DNA of 64,000 nucleotides from Bacteroidales bacterium (GTDB lineage Bacteria > Bacteroidota > Bacteroidia > Bacteroidales > UBA1402): positions 248,001 to 312,000 of the forward strand of contig JAFUDT010000003.1 in NCBI GenBank assembly GCA_017464285.1, written 5' to 3'. Of this stretch, positions 8,325 through 17,484 are shown piece by piece (the first letter of the stretch is position 1; every line of letters begins with the position of its first letter). The translations under genes were made by a program, and so were the position numbers. The notes under the pieces were generated by a model. It made no database searches, was not told the DNA's origin, and saw nothing but the letters and a program-made list of their open reading frames with translations.

Positions 8325-9779
8325 ATGGACATAGGAAGAAGATTGTTGTGGTTGTGTCTGCTGCTTGTGCCGACATGGACATCCGCCCAGGATTTGTCGA
8401 TATTCCGTCAGGAGGCTTACCGCCACGCCTCGCTGTCAGTCTGTGTCCGCTCGCTGGACGACGGTCGGACGGTGGCGGAATATCAGTCCGACAGGACACT
8501 GTCGCCGGCATCGGTGACCAAGCTCATCACGACGGCGGCGGCTTTGGAATGTCTTGGCCCGGACAGCCGTTTCGAAACCGCCCTGGCCTATGACGGTCAT
8601 ATCGAAGGGACAGTGCTTCGGGGCAATCTATGGATTCTGGCCGGAGGAGACCCCAGCCTTGGCTCGGAATATATGTCTCAGCCGCAGCAATCTTTCCTGC
8701 AGCAGTGGATGGCCGCTCTGCGTCAGAGAGGTATCCGCCGTATCGAAGGCCGGGTGCTGCTCTGGTCTGAGCTTTGTGACGAAGAACCGCTTTCACCGGG
8801 CTGGACCTGGGAGGATCTGGGAAATTACTACGCAGCCGGTTGCTACGGCGTGGCTGTCTATGATAATCAGTTCCGTCTGGCCTTGCGTTCGGGACGGCCC
8901 GGCAGCCGACCGGAAATATTGGAGATTATCCCGGAACTGCCTCTGCTGAGTATTGACAACCGTCTGACGGCCGGCAGTCGGGCAGACAGCGCCTATTTCC
9001 ATGGGGAACCCTATCGCTGGCAGCGCCTGCTGACAGGTTCGATTCCTGCAAACCGCGAACGCTTTGTCATCAAAGGGGATATTCCCGATCCGGAGGTCTG
9101 TCTGGTTGGGCTGCTCGAGAAGGAAATCCGTCGGCAAGGTATCGTCATAGAGGGCCGCTCTATCTCCGTAGAGCCTTACCGTGAAAGGGCAGGGGGCGTA
9201 TTCCGCTCTGGCCAAGGCAGTCTGAGGCTGCCAGAAAATCAGATCCTTGTCCGTTATTATTCGGAGCCGCTTTCGGAAATTGTCCGTGCGGTCAACTATC
9301 ACAGCCTGAATATGTACACTGAATATCTGGCTCGTGCTGTCGCAAGAGCCAGAGGTCTGTCCGGTCCGATATCGGCTGCACAAGCCCTGCGTTCTGTCAC
9401 GGACTTCTGGCAGGAGCGTGGTATCGACTGTTCGTCCTGGTTTTTGAAGGACGCCTGCGGACTGGCTCCCCAAACGGCTTTTCCGCTGAGTTCGATCGTA
9501 GAGATACTCTGTTATATGTCGGACAGTGAAAACAGCTCGTTTTTTGCCCGTTCCCTACCTCGGGCGGGCAGAGAAGGAACTGTGCGCTCGCTGGGACAGA
9601 GGCTGCCCGGAGAACTGCGTCTGAAAAGCGGTTCGCGTAGCGGTGTACGTGCCTGGGCCGGGTACTATACCATTGGCAGTCATCGCTATGCTCTGGCCTA
9701 TACATTGAACTACAGCAAATTACCAAGCTCCAAGGTGGTAGACGACTTGGAGCGTTTTATCCTGTCAATCAGTTATTGA
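8325..9779 (+). CDS. dacB: D-alanyl-D-alanine carboxypeptidase/endopeptidase, PBP4 type (family S13)
   Basis: This periplasmic low-molecular-mass penicillin-binding protein trims or opens cross-links in peptidoglycan. After a signal peptide ending near TSAQ, the three active-site motifs of S13 enzymes are present: SVTK (nucleophile S63, K66), an SLN motif near residue 325 (YHSLNMYTEYLAR), and KSGS near residue 430 in place of the usual KTG. The insertion between motifs 1 and 2 typical of PBP4 is also present. I chose the ATG at 8325, which gives a clean signal peptide; a GTG at 8310 would add five residues and overlap the previous gene. Confidence 0.9.
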   Translation: MDIGRRLLWLCLLLVPTWTSAQDLSIFRQEAYRHASLSVCVRSLDDGRTVAEYQSDRTLSPASVTKLITTAAALECLGPDSRFETALAYDGHIEGTVLRGNLWILAGGDPSLGSEYMSQPQQSFLQQWMAALRQRGIRRIEGRVLLWSELCDEEPLSPGWTWEDLGNYYAAGCYGVAVYDNQFRLALRSGRPGSRPEILEIIPELPLLSIDNRLTAGSRADSAYFHGEPYRWQRLLTGSIPANRERFVIKGDIPDPEVCLVGLLEKEIRRQGIVIEGRSISVEPYRERAGGVFRSGQGSLRLPENQILVRYYSEPLSEIVRAVNYHSLNMYTEYLARAVARARGLSGPISAAQALRSVTDFWQERGIDCSSWFLKDACGLAPQTAFPLSSIVEILCYMSDSENSSFFARSLPRAGREGTVRSLGQRLPGELRLKSGSRSGVRAWAGYYTIGSHRYALAYTLNYSKLPSSKVVDDLERFILSISY

Positions 9780-9781
9780 CA

Positions 9782-10402
9782 ATGAAAGAAATACTACAGA
9801 TGATCAGCCGTCTGGAACGGACGGTGGCCGCGATGGAGGAGGAAACAGCCTTCCTGCGGCAGCAATTGGAATCTTTGCGTCAGGAGGTAGAACAGGAATT
9901 GGCAGTAGCCGCTCCTCGGCCGGTTTCGGTCGATAACTCATCGCAGCCCGAACCTTCTCCGGAACCAGGGTCTTCTCCGGAACCAGAGCCCGCTTCGCCC
10001 TCAGAGCCTGCTTCGCAGCCAGAGTCTGAAGCCAGACTGGAAATCAAGCCTGATGGCAGGACGGATGCCGGCGACCAGCCCTCGACGCCCGTGGACAAGG
10101 AAACTCCCCAGTCACTGGCAGACTATTATAAACAGCAGCGAGGGCAGGAGACCCTGCAGCAATCGCTTGGCAGCCGTCAGTTTGCCGACCTTCAGAAAGG
10201 CATGAGCCTGAACGACCGTTTCCGCTATCAGCGGGATTTGTTTCAGGGAGACAGCGCTATGATGAGCGAGGTGATGTCTGTGCTGGCCGACCTGCGTTCT
10301 TTCGAACAGGCCGTTGACATGCTTCGTGCGGATTTCTCCTGGGATGAAGAAATGCCTTCGGTCGTCGATTTTTACAACATGCTGCAGCAGTATTATTCCT
10401 GA
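9782..10402 (+). CDS. Coiled-coil protein with Pro/Glu/Ser-rich linker, function unknown
   Basis: This is a cytoplasmic-looking 206-residue protein without signal peptide. Residues 1-40 form a heptad coiled coil rich in Glu and Gln. Residues about 45-105 are low-complexity P, E, S and Q repeats (PEPSPEPGSSPEPEPASPSEP pattern). The C-terminal 90 residues are helical and look conserved (LNDRFRYQRDLFQGD followed by an acidic end). I know no assigned function. The gene begins two bases after the dacB stop and ends five bases before rsmI, so it is in a tight rightward operon. The ATG at 9782 is preferred over a TTG that overlaps the dacB stop. Confidence 0.7.
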   Translation: MKEILQMISRLERTVAAMEEETAFLRQQLESLRQEVEQELAVAAPRPVSVDNSSQPEPSPEPGSSPEPEPASPSEPASQPESEARLEIKPDGRTDAGDQPSTPVDKETPQSLADYYKQQRGQETLQQSLGSRQFADLQKGMSLNDRFRYQRDLFQGDSAMMSEVMSVLADLRSFEQAVDMLRADFSWDEEMPSVVDFYNMLQQYYS

Positions 10403-10407
10403 CGTCG

Positions 10408-11085
10408 ATGGCCAAGCTATTTCTAGTTCCGACCCCGGTGGGCAACATGGAAGATATCAGTCTTCGGGCACTCAGGCTTTTGCGTGAGGCAGATCTGATA
10501 CTGGCCGAGGACACCCGTACCAGCTCACACCTGCTCAGTCATTACGACATCCATACGCCGATGCTCTCTCATCACAAATTCAACGAACACCAGACCGTCG
10601 AACAGTTCTCCCGGCGTATCCAGGCAGGTGAGAATGTCGCCCTGATCACCGATGCAGGTACCCCGGGCATTTCTGATCCAGGCTTCCTGCTGGTGCGTCA
10701 GTGCATCGAGATGGGAGTCGAGGTGGAGTGCCTGCCCGGTGCAACGGCACTGATTCCGGCAGTCGTGGTTTCCGGCCTGCCCAATGACCGCTTCTTTTTC
10801 GAAGGATTCCTGCCGCAGAAAAAAGGCCGTCAGAGCAGGCTCAAAGAACTGTCGGAACTGCCGGTGACATTTATCCTGTACGAATCTCCCTACCGGGTTG
10901 TGAAAACCTTGCAGCAGCTGGCACAGTGCTGCGGAGAGGAACGCCGGGCCTCCGTGTCACGTGAAATCAGCAAGAAATTTGAGGAAACGTGCCGCGGCAC
11001 GCTCGCGGAACTGATACAGCATTTTAGCCAGAACGAAGCCCGGGGCGAATTTGTCATTTGTGTGGCCGGCCGCAAAGAAGATTAA
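10408..11085 (+). CDS. rsmI: 16S rRNA (cytidine1402-2'-O)-methyltransferase RsmI
   Basis: RsmI uses S-adenosylmethionine to methylate the ribose of C1402 in the decoding centre of 16S rRNA. The tetrapyrrole-methylase fold is clear: LFLVPTPVGNMEDISLRAL at the N-terminus, AEDTRTSSHLL, the glycine-rich ITDAGTPGISDPG loop (about residue 80), LPGATALIPA and a conserved YESPYRV motif. The 225-residue length fits the short, Bacteroidota form, lacking the C-terminal extension of the E. coli enzyme. It sits in the dacB to hflX rightward run, two bases before hflX. Confidence 0.95.
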   Translation: MAKLFLVPTPVGNMEDISLRALRLLREADLILAEDTRTSSHLLSHYDIHTPMLSHHKFNEHQTVEQFSRRIQAGENVALITDAGTPGISDPGFLLVRQCIEMGVEVECLPGATALIPAVVVSGLPNDRFFFEGFLPQKKGRQSRLKELSELPVTFILYESPYRVVKTLQQLAQCCGEERRASVSREISKKFEETCRGTLAELIQHFSQNEARGEFVICVAGRKED

Positions 11086-11087
11086 TT

Positions 11088-12335
11088 ATGGAACAGAAGA
11101 CTGTCATCCCTGACGAACAACTGGAAAAGACACTGCTGGTAGGACTGATTACCCCACAGCAGGATGAGCGCAAGAGCAAGGAATACCTCGATGAACTGGC
11201 CTTCCTGGCCGAGACAGCCGGCGCTCGTCCTGTCAAGCGTATCGTCCAGCGGCTCGACTCTCCGAATCCGCGGACCATGGTGGGACCAGGCAAGCTCCAG
11301 GAAATCAAGAACTACATAGAAGAAAACGAAATTTCGCTGGTCATCTTCGACGATGATCTGACTGCCAAGCAGCACAAAAACCTGGACGATTTTCTGAAGG
11401 TGAAGATTCTTGACCGCACCAGCCTGATTCTGAATATATTTGCCGACAGAGCCAAGACGGCCCATGCCAAAACTCAGGTCGAACTGGCCCAATACCAATA
11501 CTTCCTGCCGCGGCTGACCCGCCTGTGGACCCACCTGGAACGTCAGCGGGGTGGTGGAGGCGTGAACCTGCGCGGTCCGGGCGAAACCCAGATCGAGACA
11601 GACCGCCGTATCGTGCTGGATAAAATTGCCCAGCTCAAGCGGGAATTGCAGCGTATCGACAAGCAGAAGACCGTCCAACGCAGCAACCGTGGCAAGATGG
11701 TACGTGTCGCGCTGGTGGGCTATACCAATGTGGGCAAGTCCACCCTGATGAACGTCCTGAGCAAGTCGGATGTCTTTGCCGAGAACAAGCTCTTCGCCAC
11801 GCTCGACACAACGGTCCGCAAGGTCATTATCGACAATCTGCCTTTCCTTCTCTGCGACACGGTCGGTTTTATCCGCAAGTTGCCCCACGATCTGATCGAG
11901 TCTTTCAAATCCACTTTGGACGAGGTCCGTGAAGCTGATTTGCTGCTGCATGTGGTGGATATTTCCCATCCGGATTTCGAGGAACAGATAGAGGTTGTCA
12001 ACCGCACGCTCGAGGAGATACATGCTCTGGACAAACCCATCGTGCTGGTCTTCAACAAGACAGACGCCTTTACCTACACACAGAAAGACCCTGACGACCT
12101 GACTCCGCTGAGCCGGGAAAATCTTTCCCTGGATGATTTAAAGAAGACCTGGATGTCGCGTATGAATCAGGATAATTGTATCTTTGTCTCGGCGACGGAA
12201 AAGACCAACATGGATACATTCAGGCAGCTTATCTACGACAGGGTGCGTGAGATCCATGTGACCCGTTTCCCCTACAACGATTTCCTCTTTCAGAAATACG
12301 ATACTCTGGATGATCGGCAAGGTATTGATCAATAA
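11088..12335 (+). CDS. hflX: Ribosome-associated GTPase HflX
   Basis: HflX is a GTPase that binds the 50S subunit and can split stalled or hibernating ribosomes. Residues 1-180 form the HflX N-terminal domain (with the RTMVGPGKLQEI and RGGGGVNLRGPGETQIE signatures). The G domain carries the P-loop GYTNVGKSTL (about 206-215), the switch element DTVGFIRKLPHDLIESFKSTL and the NKTD motif. The ATG at 11088 was chosen because a GTG 30 bases upstream lies inside rsmI. Its 415-residue length is normal. Confidence 0.95.
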   Translation: MEQKTVIPDEQLEKTLLVGLITPQQDERKSKEYLDELAFLAETAGARPVKRIVQRLDSPNPRTMVGPGKLQEIKNYIEENEISLVIFDDDLTAKQHKNLDDFLKVKILDRTSLILNIFADRAKTAHAKTQVELAQYQYFLPRLTRLWTHLERQRGGGGVNLRGPGETQIETDRRIVLDKIAQLKRELQRIDKQKTVQRSNRGKMVRVALVGYTNVGKSTLMNVLSKSDVFAENKLFATLDTTVRKVIIDNLPFLLCDTVGFIRKLPHDLIESFKSTLDEVREADLLLHVVDISHPDFEEQIEVVNRTLEEIHALDKPIVLVFNKTDAFTYTQKDPDDLTPLSRENLSLDDLKKTWMSRMNQDNCIFVSATEKTNMDTFRQLIYDRVREIHVTRFPYNDFLFQKYDTLDDRQGIDQ

Positions 12336-12355
12336 TGATTTAATAAGAATATAAT

Positions 12356-13996
12356 ATGGCAAATCCAGCATTCAAGTATGCGCCGATGTTCCAACTCGGC
12401 CAAGATGAAACGGAGTATTACCTCCTGACCAAAGACTATGTCCATGTAAGTGAGTTTGAGGGCCATCCCATCCTGAAAGTGGACAAGGAAGGCCTGACGG
12501 CCCTGGCCAATGCGGCCTTCCGCGATGTGTCCTTCCTTTTGCGCCGCAGCCATAACGAGCAGGTGGCCAAGATACTCGACGATCCGGAGGCCAGCGAGAA
12601 CGACAAATATGTCGCCCTGACCTTCCTGCGTAATGCCGAAGTGTCGAGCAAGGGCAAACTGCCGCTCTGTCAGGATACCGGTACGGCCATCATCCATGCC
12701 GAGAAAGGGCAGCAGGTATGGACCGGCTACTGCGATGAGGAGGCCCTCAGTCTGGGTGTTTACAAGACCTACACCGAGGAGAATCTCCGTTATTCACAGA
12801 ATGCTCCCCTGAGTATGTACGAAGAGGTGAATACGCGATGCAACCTGCCGGCCCAGATCGACATCGAGGCAGTCGAAGGTATGGAATACCGTTTCCTCTG
12901 TGTCACCAAGGGGGGCGGCTCGGCCAACAAGAGCTATCTCTATCAGGAAACCAAGGCTCGTATCCAGAACCCCGGCACCCTGATTCCTTTCCTGGTCGAG
13001 AAGATGAAGAGCCTGGGAACAGCTGCCTGTCCGCCTTACCATATCGCCATTGTCATCGGCGGCACCAGTGCAGAAAGAAATCTGCTGACTGTCAAGCTGG
13101 CCAGTACCCATTATTATGACAGCCTACCCGTCACGGGCGACGAGACAGGACGTGCCTTCCGTGATATCGAGCTCGAGAAACGGCTTCTGGAAGAGGCTCA
13201 TAAAATCGGTCTCGGCGCTCAGTTCGGAGGTAAATATCTGGCTCACGATGTACGTGTGGTCCGTCTGCCGCGCCATGGTGCCAGCTGTCCCATCGGATTA
13301 GGTGTCAGCTGCTCGGCCGACCGCAACATCAAGGCTAAAATCAACAAAGACGGCATCTGGATAGAAAAAATGGACGACAAGCCCTATGAGCTGATACCCG
13401 AAAAGTTGCGCAATGCCGGCGAGGGTGAGGCCGTCCGCATCGACCTGAACCAGCCCATGAAGGAGGTCTGCAAGATTCTGACCAAATATCCCATCGGTAC
13501 CCGCCTGTCCCTTAACGGCACCATTATCGTAGGACGCGATATTGCCCATGCCAAGCTCAAAGAGCGCCTGGACAAGGGAGAGGGGCTGCCTCAGTATATG
13601 AAGGATCATCCTGTATACTATGCCGGCCCGGCCAAGACCCCGGCAGGTATGGCTTGCGGGTCGATGGGGCCGACGACGGCCGGTCGCATGGATCCCTATG
13701 TGGACGAATTCCAGAAAAACGGCGGCTCGCTCATCATGCTGGCCAAAGGCAATCGTGCCCAGTGTGTGACAGATGCCTGCCACAAATACGGCGGCTTCTA
13801 TCTGGGATCTATCGGCGGTCCTGCTGCCATCCTGGCCCAGAATAACATCAAGAGCATCGAATGTGTCGAGTATCCCGAACTGGGAATGGAAGCTATCTGG
13901 AAAATTCAGGTGGAAGATTTCCCTGCCTTCATCCTGGTCGATGACAAGGGCAACGATTTCTTCAAACAGCTTAAACCCTGGCCCTGCCACAAATAG
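12356..13996 (+). CDS. fumA: Class I fumarate hydratase (iron-sulfur)
   Basis: This [4Fe-4S] hydro-lyase interconverts fumarate and malate, here probably in the reductive branch that produces succinate. The 546-residue length and single-chain layout match class I fumarases. Three candidate cluster cysteines are visible: PLCQDTG (about residue 103), TAACPPYH (about 224) and CSADRN (about 318). The C-terminal half contains the family signature [16 protein letters not shown]. Class I enzymes are oxygen-labile, consistent with an anaerobe. It is separated from hflX by 20 bases with an AT-rich leader. Its specificity is assigned by family; related enzymes also act on tartrate or mesaconate. Confidence 0.93.
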   Translation: MANPAFKYAPMFQLGQDETEYYLLTKDYVHVSEFEGHPILKVDKEGLTALANAAFRDVSFLLRRSHNEQVAKILDDPEASENDKYVALTFLRNAEVSSKGKLPLCQDTGTAIIHAEKGQQVWTGYCDEEALSLGVYKTYTEENLRYSQNAPLSMYEEVNTRCNLPAQIDIEAVEGMEYRFLCVTKGGGSANKSYLYQETKARIQNPGTLIPFLVEKMKSLGTAACPPYHIAIVIGGTSAERNLLTVKLASTHYYDSLPVTGDETGRAFRDIELEKRLLEEAHKIGLGAQFGGKYLAHDVRVVRLPRHGASCPIGLGVSCSADRNIKAKINKDGIWIEKMDDKPYELIPEKLRNAGEGEAVRIDLNQPMKEVCKILTKYPIGTRLSLNGTIIVGRDIAHAKLKERLDKGEGLPQYMKDHPVYYAGPAKTPAGMACGSMGPTTAGRMDPYVDEFQKNGGSLIMLAKGNRAQCVTDACHKYGGFYLGSIGGPAAILAQNNIKSIECVEYPELGMEAIWKIQVEDFPAFILVDDKGNDFFKQLKPWPCHK

Positions 13997-14011
13997 CGGG
14001 GCCGTCTGCCG

Positions 14012-14779
14012 GTGAATCAACAGGAAGTCTTTTTTATCCGAAGAATGGACGCGGGCAGTTTTGATCAGGCAGCCGAGCTGTCCCGGAGCATGTGGCCTGT
14101 GGTCGGTTTTGTCTATCTGACCGCAGGCGACGTGCTCATTGAGGTGGAGGATCGTTCCTGCCTCTGTGGGGCGGGGCAGTTGCTGCTCATCCCCGAACGC
14201 AGTTCTTTCGTAATCCTTCATCATTCGCAGGCTGTAGGTTACCTGGGGGGCTTCCAGCCTTCTTTCCTGAAAGATTCCAGTTCTCTTCATTTTCTGGGAG
14301 AACCTCTGCAGCAGGCGTTCTGGTTTGACGAAGGAGCCTTTGCCGGGGAACTGTTCAATATGCTGGCCTGGCGTTATGAATGCGGGGACATGGCCTTTGC
14401 GGAAAAGGGCATGGAACTTTTGCTTACCCGGGTAAGGTCTTTGCCCTCGATGCATTTGCCTGAGAGAGTCTCCAGCCTGCTGGAACAGTTGTTTTCCGAG
14501 ACGGCGCCGCTGCTTCCTGCCAGCGGCTATGCCGCACAGATGGGCATTTCACTCAATTACCTGAACAGAATGGTCAAACTCTCCACGGGGCGTCCGCTCA
14601 GCGCCTGGATAGACGCGGCACGCCTGGACCGGGCCAAAAGAATGCTCAAGGAAACCGATGCCGCGATGATAGATGTCGCTGCTGCCGTCGGATACTACGA
14701 TCAGGGCTATTTCGCCCGTTTTTTCCGCAAGCATACCGGCATGACCCCTTCTGATTTCCGTCGTACCATGCACGGATAA
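14012..14779 (+). CDS. AraC family transcriptional regulator
   Basis: The 255-residue protein has an N-terminal cupin-like sensor region (about 20-80, EVEDRSCLCGAGQLLLIPE) and a C-terminal double helix-turn-helix (about 165-253). The AraC signature is clear in the second HTH: IDVAAAVGYYDQGYFARFFRKHTGMTPSDFRR. The apparent start is GTG at 14012; an ATG at 14045 is an alternative that would remove 11 residues. The TonB-dependent receptor gene starts 63 bases downstream in the same direction, and it is the most likely target. The effector is unknown. Confidence 0.88.
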   Translation: MNQQEVFFIRRMDAGSFDQAAELSRSMWPVVGFVYLTAGDVLIEVEDRSCLCGAGQLLLIPERSSFVILHHSQAVGYLGGFQPSFLKDSSSLHFLGEPLQQAFWFDEGAFAGELFNMLAWRYECGDMAFAEKGMELLLTRVRSLPSMHLPERVSSLLEQLFSETAPLLPASGYAAQMGISLNYLNRMVKLSTGRPLSAWIDAARLDRAKRMLKETDAAMIDVAAAVGYYDQGYFARFFRKHTGMTPSDFRRTMHG

Positions 14780-14842
14780 TCCTAAAATTGGGTTCTTCCG
14801 TTCTGAAAAATCCCGCTTTCCTGCCCGACCTTTGCCTCCGCA

Positions 14843-17026
14843 ATGACGGCAGCATTATTATTATCGACCCTTACTCTGCTCTTACCTCTCAAGGATACGC
14901 TCTTGACAGAGGTGACTGTGACAGCCCTGAAAGAGCCGATACCTGCCCGGCAGATTGCTGCGCCCCTGACCCGGCTGGACTCTCCTGAGCTGGCCACACA
15001 GGGAATCTATCGGCACAACGCTCTGTCTTCCAGAATTCCGGCCCTGCACATTCCCGATTATGGGGCATCACTGACTTCTACCGTATATTTTCGCGGTCTT
15101 GGTTCCCGGATGGAGAATCCTGTCATTGGGCTCTATATAGACGGCATCCCCGTTCTGGACAAAAATGCCTACGACTTTGATTGGGTGGGCGTCCGCAGCG
15201 CCACCATGCTGCATGGCCCTCAGGGCACGCTCTATGGGCGCAACACGATGGGCGGAGTCCTGTCTCTCAGCACGCTGTCCCCTTCCTCGGGCGAAGGCCC
15301 TTCGCTGTATGCGGAATACGGAACGGCCAATACGTGCCGTCTGGGCGCTTCGTTTATTACAGGCAACCACGCTTTTTCTGTCGGAATGAGGCATACTGAC
15401 GGATATTTCGGCAATGATTTCAAAGGCCGTCCCTGCGATTCTTACGACGGACTCTCCCTGCGATGGAAGTGGGAAAAGTCGCCGGGAAGCGATACGCAGA
15501 TCACTCATGTCATGTCGGCCAGCATCAGCCGTGAGGGGGGCTTTGCCTACGGCCTGTACCAGGAGGGTCGGCAATACCCCGTAGCCTATAATGACGAAGG
15601 CTCCTACCGTCGGCTTTCGGTCATTGAAGGGATGATTGTTCACCGCCGCACGGAGTCGGCCCAGGCAGACCTCAGTGGCTCTCTGCAGCTGTTGAACGAC
15701 GATATGCATATGGATCAGGATTTTACCCCTGCCTCGGTCTTTACGCTCCGCCAACAACAGCTGAGCGGAGCTGCCACTTTGGAACTGAACTTGCGTCGTA
15801 CTGACCGTCAGGCCTCCTGGCAGCCATTGACCGGTTTTTTTGCCTTTTACCGGCTCAACAGCCTGTCGGCTCCCGTGCTTTTCAAACGAGACGGTATCGA
15901 AAGTCTCATTCTGGACAATGCCAACAGCCATATCCCGGGTGATATAGGTTATCTGACCATTTCCGACCAGGAGATGCCCGTCACTTCCGACTTCCTGCTC
16001 GGCAGCTGGAATGTGGCCCTTTTTCATGAATCGGTCTTCCATTTCGGCACTTGGCATCTGACGGCCGGCCTGCGGCTTGACTATGAGGGCGGTCGCATGG
16101 ATTACGACTGTCTGTCGACTCTTCATTACCGTTTTATACCCACCATGACGGCCGACAAGCCTTTTTCGGTCACCTATCGGGGCAACACCGTCCATTCCGG
16201 CCTGGTGGCCCTGCCCAAACTGACTGTCATGTACGATGTCTCCGACCGGACTGGCCTTTACACCAACATTTCTAAAGGCTACCGGGCCGGAGGCTTCAAC
16301 ACCCAGATCTTTTCCGATATCCTTCAGACCATGATGATGAACGGCCTGATGAGAGACCTGGGAGTCTATCTTGACCGGCCGTTTTCGTCCGTGACAGCCT
16401 CCTCGACCGAATATGCTCCCGAATCGGCCTGGAACGCCGAAGCCGGTCTCCGCTATCGCGACACTCATGTCGGTCTGGAAGCCTCGGTTTACTATATGGC
16501 TGTCCGCAATCAGCAGCTCACCGTCTTCCCTGCGGGACAGTCCACCGGCCGGATGATGACCAATGCCGGGCGGAGTCGCAGTCTGGGAACGGAGATACAG
16601 ATGAGATGGCGTACCGATTCTTTTCACAGCAGGCTAAGCTGGTCCTATTGTGATGCACGTTTTGTCCGTTACAACGACGGCAATGCCGACTATGCCGGAA
16701 AGCATGTCCCCTATATTCCATCGCATACGCTGTTTCTGGGGGCGGGCTACCGGCTGCCTTTGGAAGGCTGTTCTCTGACGGCCGATGCCGGACTCCGTGC
16801 CAACGGTCCCCTATGGTGGAACGAGAGCAATACCCTGAGCGAGCCGATGCGCCTTTTCCTGGACGGCCGCCTGGCACTGGTCTTCCTGCGCTGGGAAATG
16901 TATCTGAGAGGCGAAAACCTGACAGATACCCAGGCCCGCAGCTTTTATTTCAGATCGGTGGGCAAGGACTTTTTTGCCTCCTGCAAACCCCGCATGATGA
17001 CTCTAGGAATATCCGTTAAACTATAA
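14843..17026 (+). CDS. TonB-dependent outer-membrane receptor
   Basis: This 727-residue ligand-gated outer-membrane channel has a short signal peptide and then a TonB-box-like stretch (TEVTVTALK). A plug domain follows (about 40-150, with VYFRGLGSRMENPVIGLYIDGIPV and GPQGTLYGRNTMGG). The 22-strand-type barrel ends in the aromatic/hydrophobic C-terminus GISVKL. It lacks the N-terminal carboxypeptidase-like domain of SusC proteins and has no SusD neighbour, so it more likely imports an iron chelate, cobalamin-like molecule or other small ligand than a glycan. An AraC regulator precedes it and a lipoprotein follows after five bases. Confidence 0.92.
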   Translation: MTAALLLSTLTLLLPLKDTLLTEVTVTALKEPIPARQIAAPLTRLDSPELATQGIYRHNALSSRIPALHIPDYGASLTSTVYFRGLGSRMENPVIGLYIDGIPVLDKNAYDFDWVGVRSATMLHGPQGTLYGRNTMGGVLSLSTLSPSSGEGPSLYAEYGTANTCRLGASFITGNHAFSVGMRHTDGYFGNDFKGRPCDSYDGLSLRWKWEKSPGSDTQITHVMSASISREGGFAYGLYQEGRQYPVAYNDEGSYRRLSVIEGMIVHRRTESAQADLSGSLQLLNDDMHMDQDFTPASVFTLRQQQLSGAATLELNLRRTDRQASWQPLTGFFAFYRLNSLSAPVLFKRDGIESLILDNANSHIPGDIGYLTISDQEMPVTSDFLLGSWNVALFHESVFHFGTWHLTAGLRLDYEGGRMDYDCLSTLHYRFIPTMTADKPFSVTYRGNTVHSGLVALPKLTVMYDVSDRTGLYTNISKGYRAGGFNTQIFSDILQTMMMNGLMRDLGVYLDRPFSSVTASSTEYAPESAWNAEAGLRYRDTHVGLEASVYYMAVRNQQLTVFPAGQSTGRMMTNAGRSRSLGTEIQMRWRTDSFHSRLSWSYCDARFVRYNDGNADYAGKHVPYIPSHTLFLGAGYRLPLEGCSLTADAGLRANGPLWWNESNTLSEPMRLFLDGRLALVFLRWEMYLRGENLTDTQARSFYFRSVGKDFFASCKPRMMTLGISVKL

Positions 17027-17031
17027 ACAAA

Positions 17032-17484
17032 ATGAAAGCAAGAATCTTATTGATTGCCTTGGCAGTCCTGGCCTTTGTCAGCTGCAAGGAAAAGGAGCTA
17101 ACCCCTCTGGAACCTGAAACGGCCAACTATCTCGGAACGGTAACGGTCGTGTACAACGACTCGTCCTTCGACAACGATTCCATTGAGGTGGCCTTCAACC
17201 CCTCTGAGGACGGGTTGAGCGGCTCGGTCACCATTTACAAGATCCGTTTCGTCCCCCAGATGCCCGTCACGATTGATGTTACCGTGCCGAATCTGGCCAT
17301 GGCCGCCACTCCCGAGAAGATTGTCCTGAGCTGCGAACAGGTGGTTCCTTTGGCCATGGGAGGGGAATTTCCCAGGTATACCGTAACTGATTTCCGAGGA
17401 GAAATCGTGGGGAAGGAACTGAGTTTCTCGTTGAACTTCGGTGATTACCCGACCTCTTTCCGGGGATCCCGCCTGATTGAGTGA
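17032..17484 (+). CDS. Calycin-like domain lipoprotein
   Basis: The 150-residue product has a lipoprotein signal with lipobox FVSC (Cys18). The mature part is a single beta-rich domain resembling the calycin-like domain found in Bacteroidales lipoproteins, with the pattern YLGTVTVVYN at its start and an LSFSLNFGDYP-like end. It starts five bases after the TonB receptor and is probably cotranscribed, so it may bind the same ligand at the cell surface. Its end abuts rsgA on the opposite strand with no gap. Confidence 0.75.
   Translation: MKARILLIALAVLAFVSCKEKELTPLEPETANYLGTVTVVYNDSSFDNDSIEVAFNPSEDGLSGSVTIYKIRFVPQMPVTIDVTVPNLAMAATPEKIVLSCEQVVPLAMGGEFPRYTVTDFRGEIVGKELSFSLNFGDYPTSFRGSRLIE

Noticed and set aside
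15068..16627. 519-codon minus-strand frame inside the TonB receptor gene
   Set aside because: The plus-strand protein has full receptor features; this frame is low in motifs and arises from GC-rich third positions.
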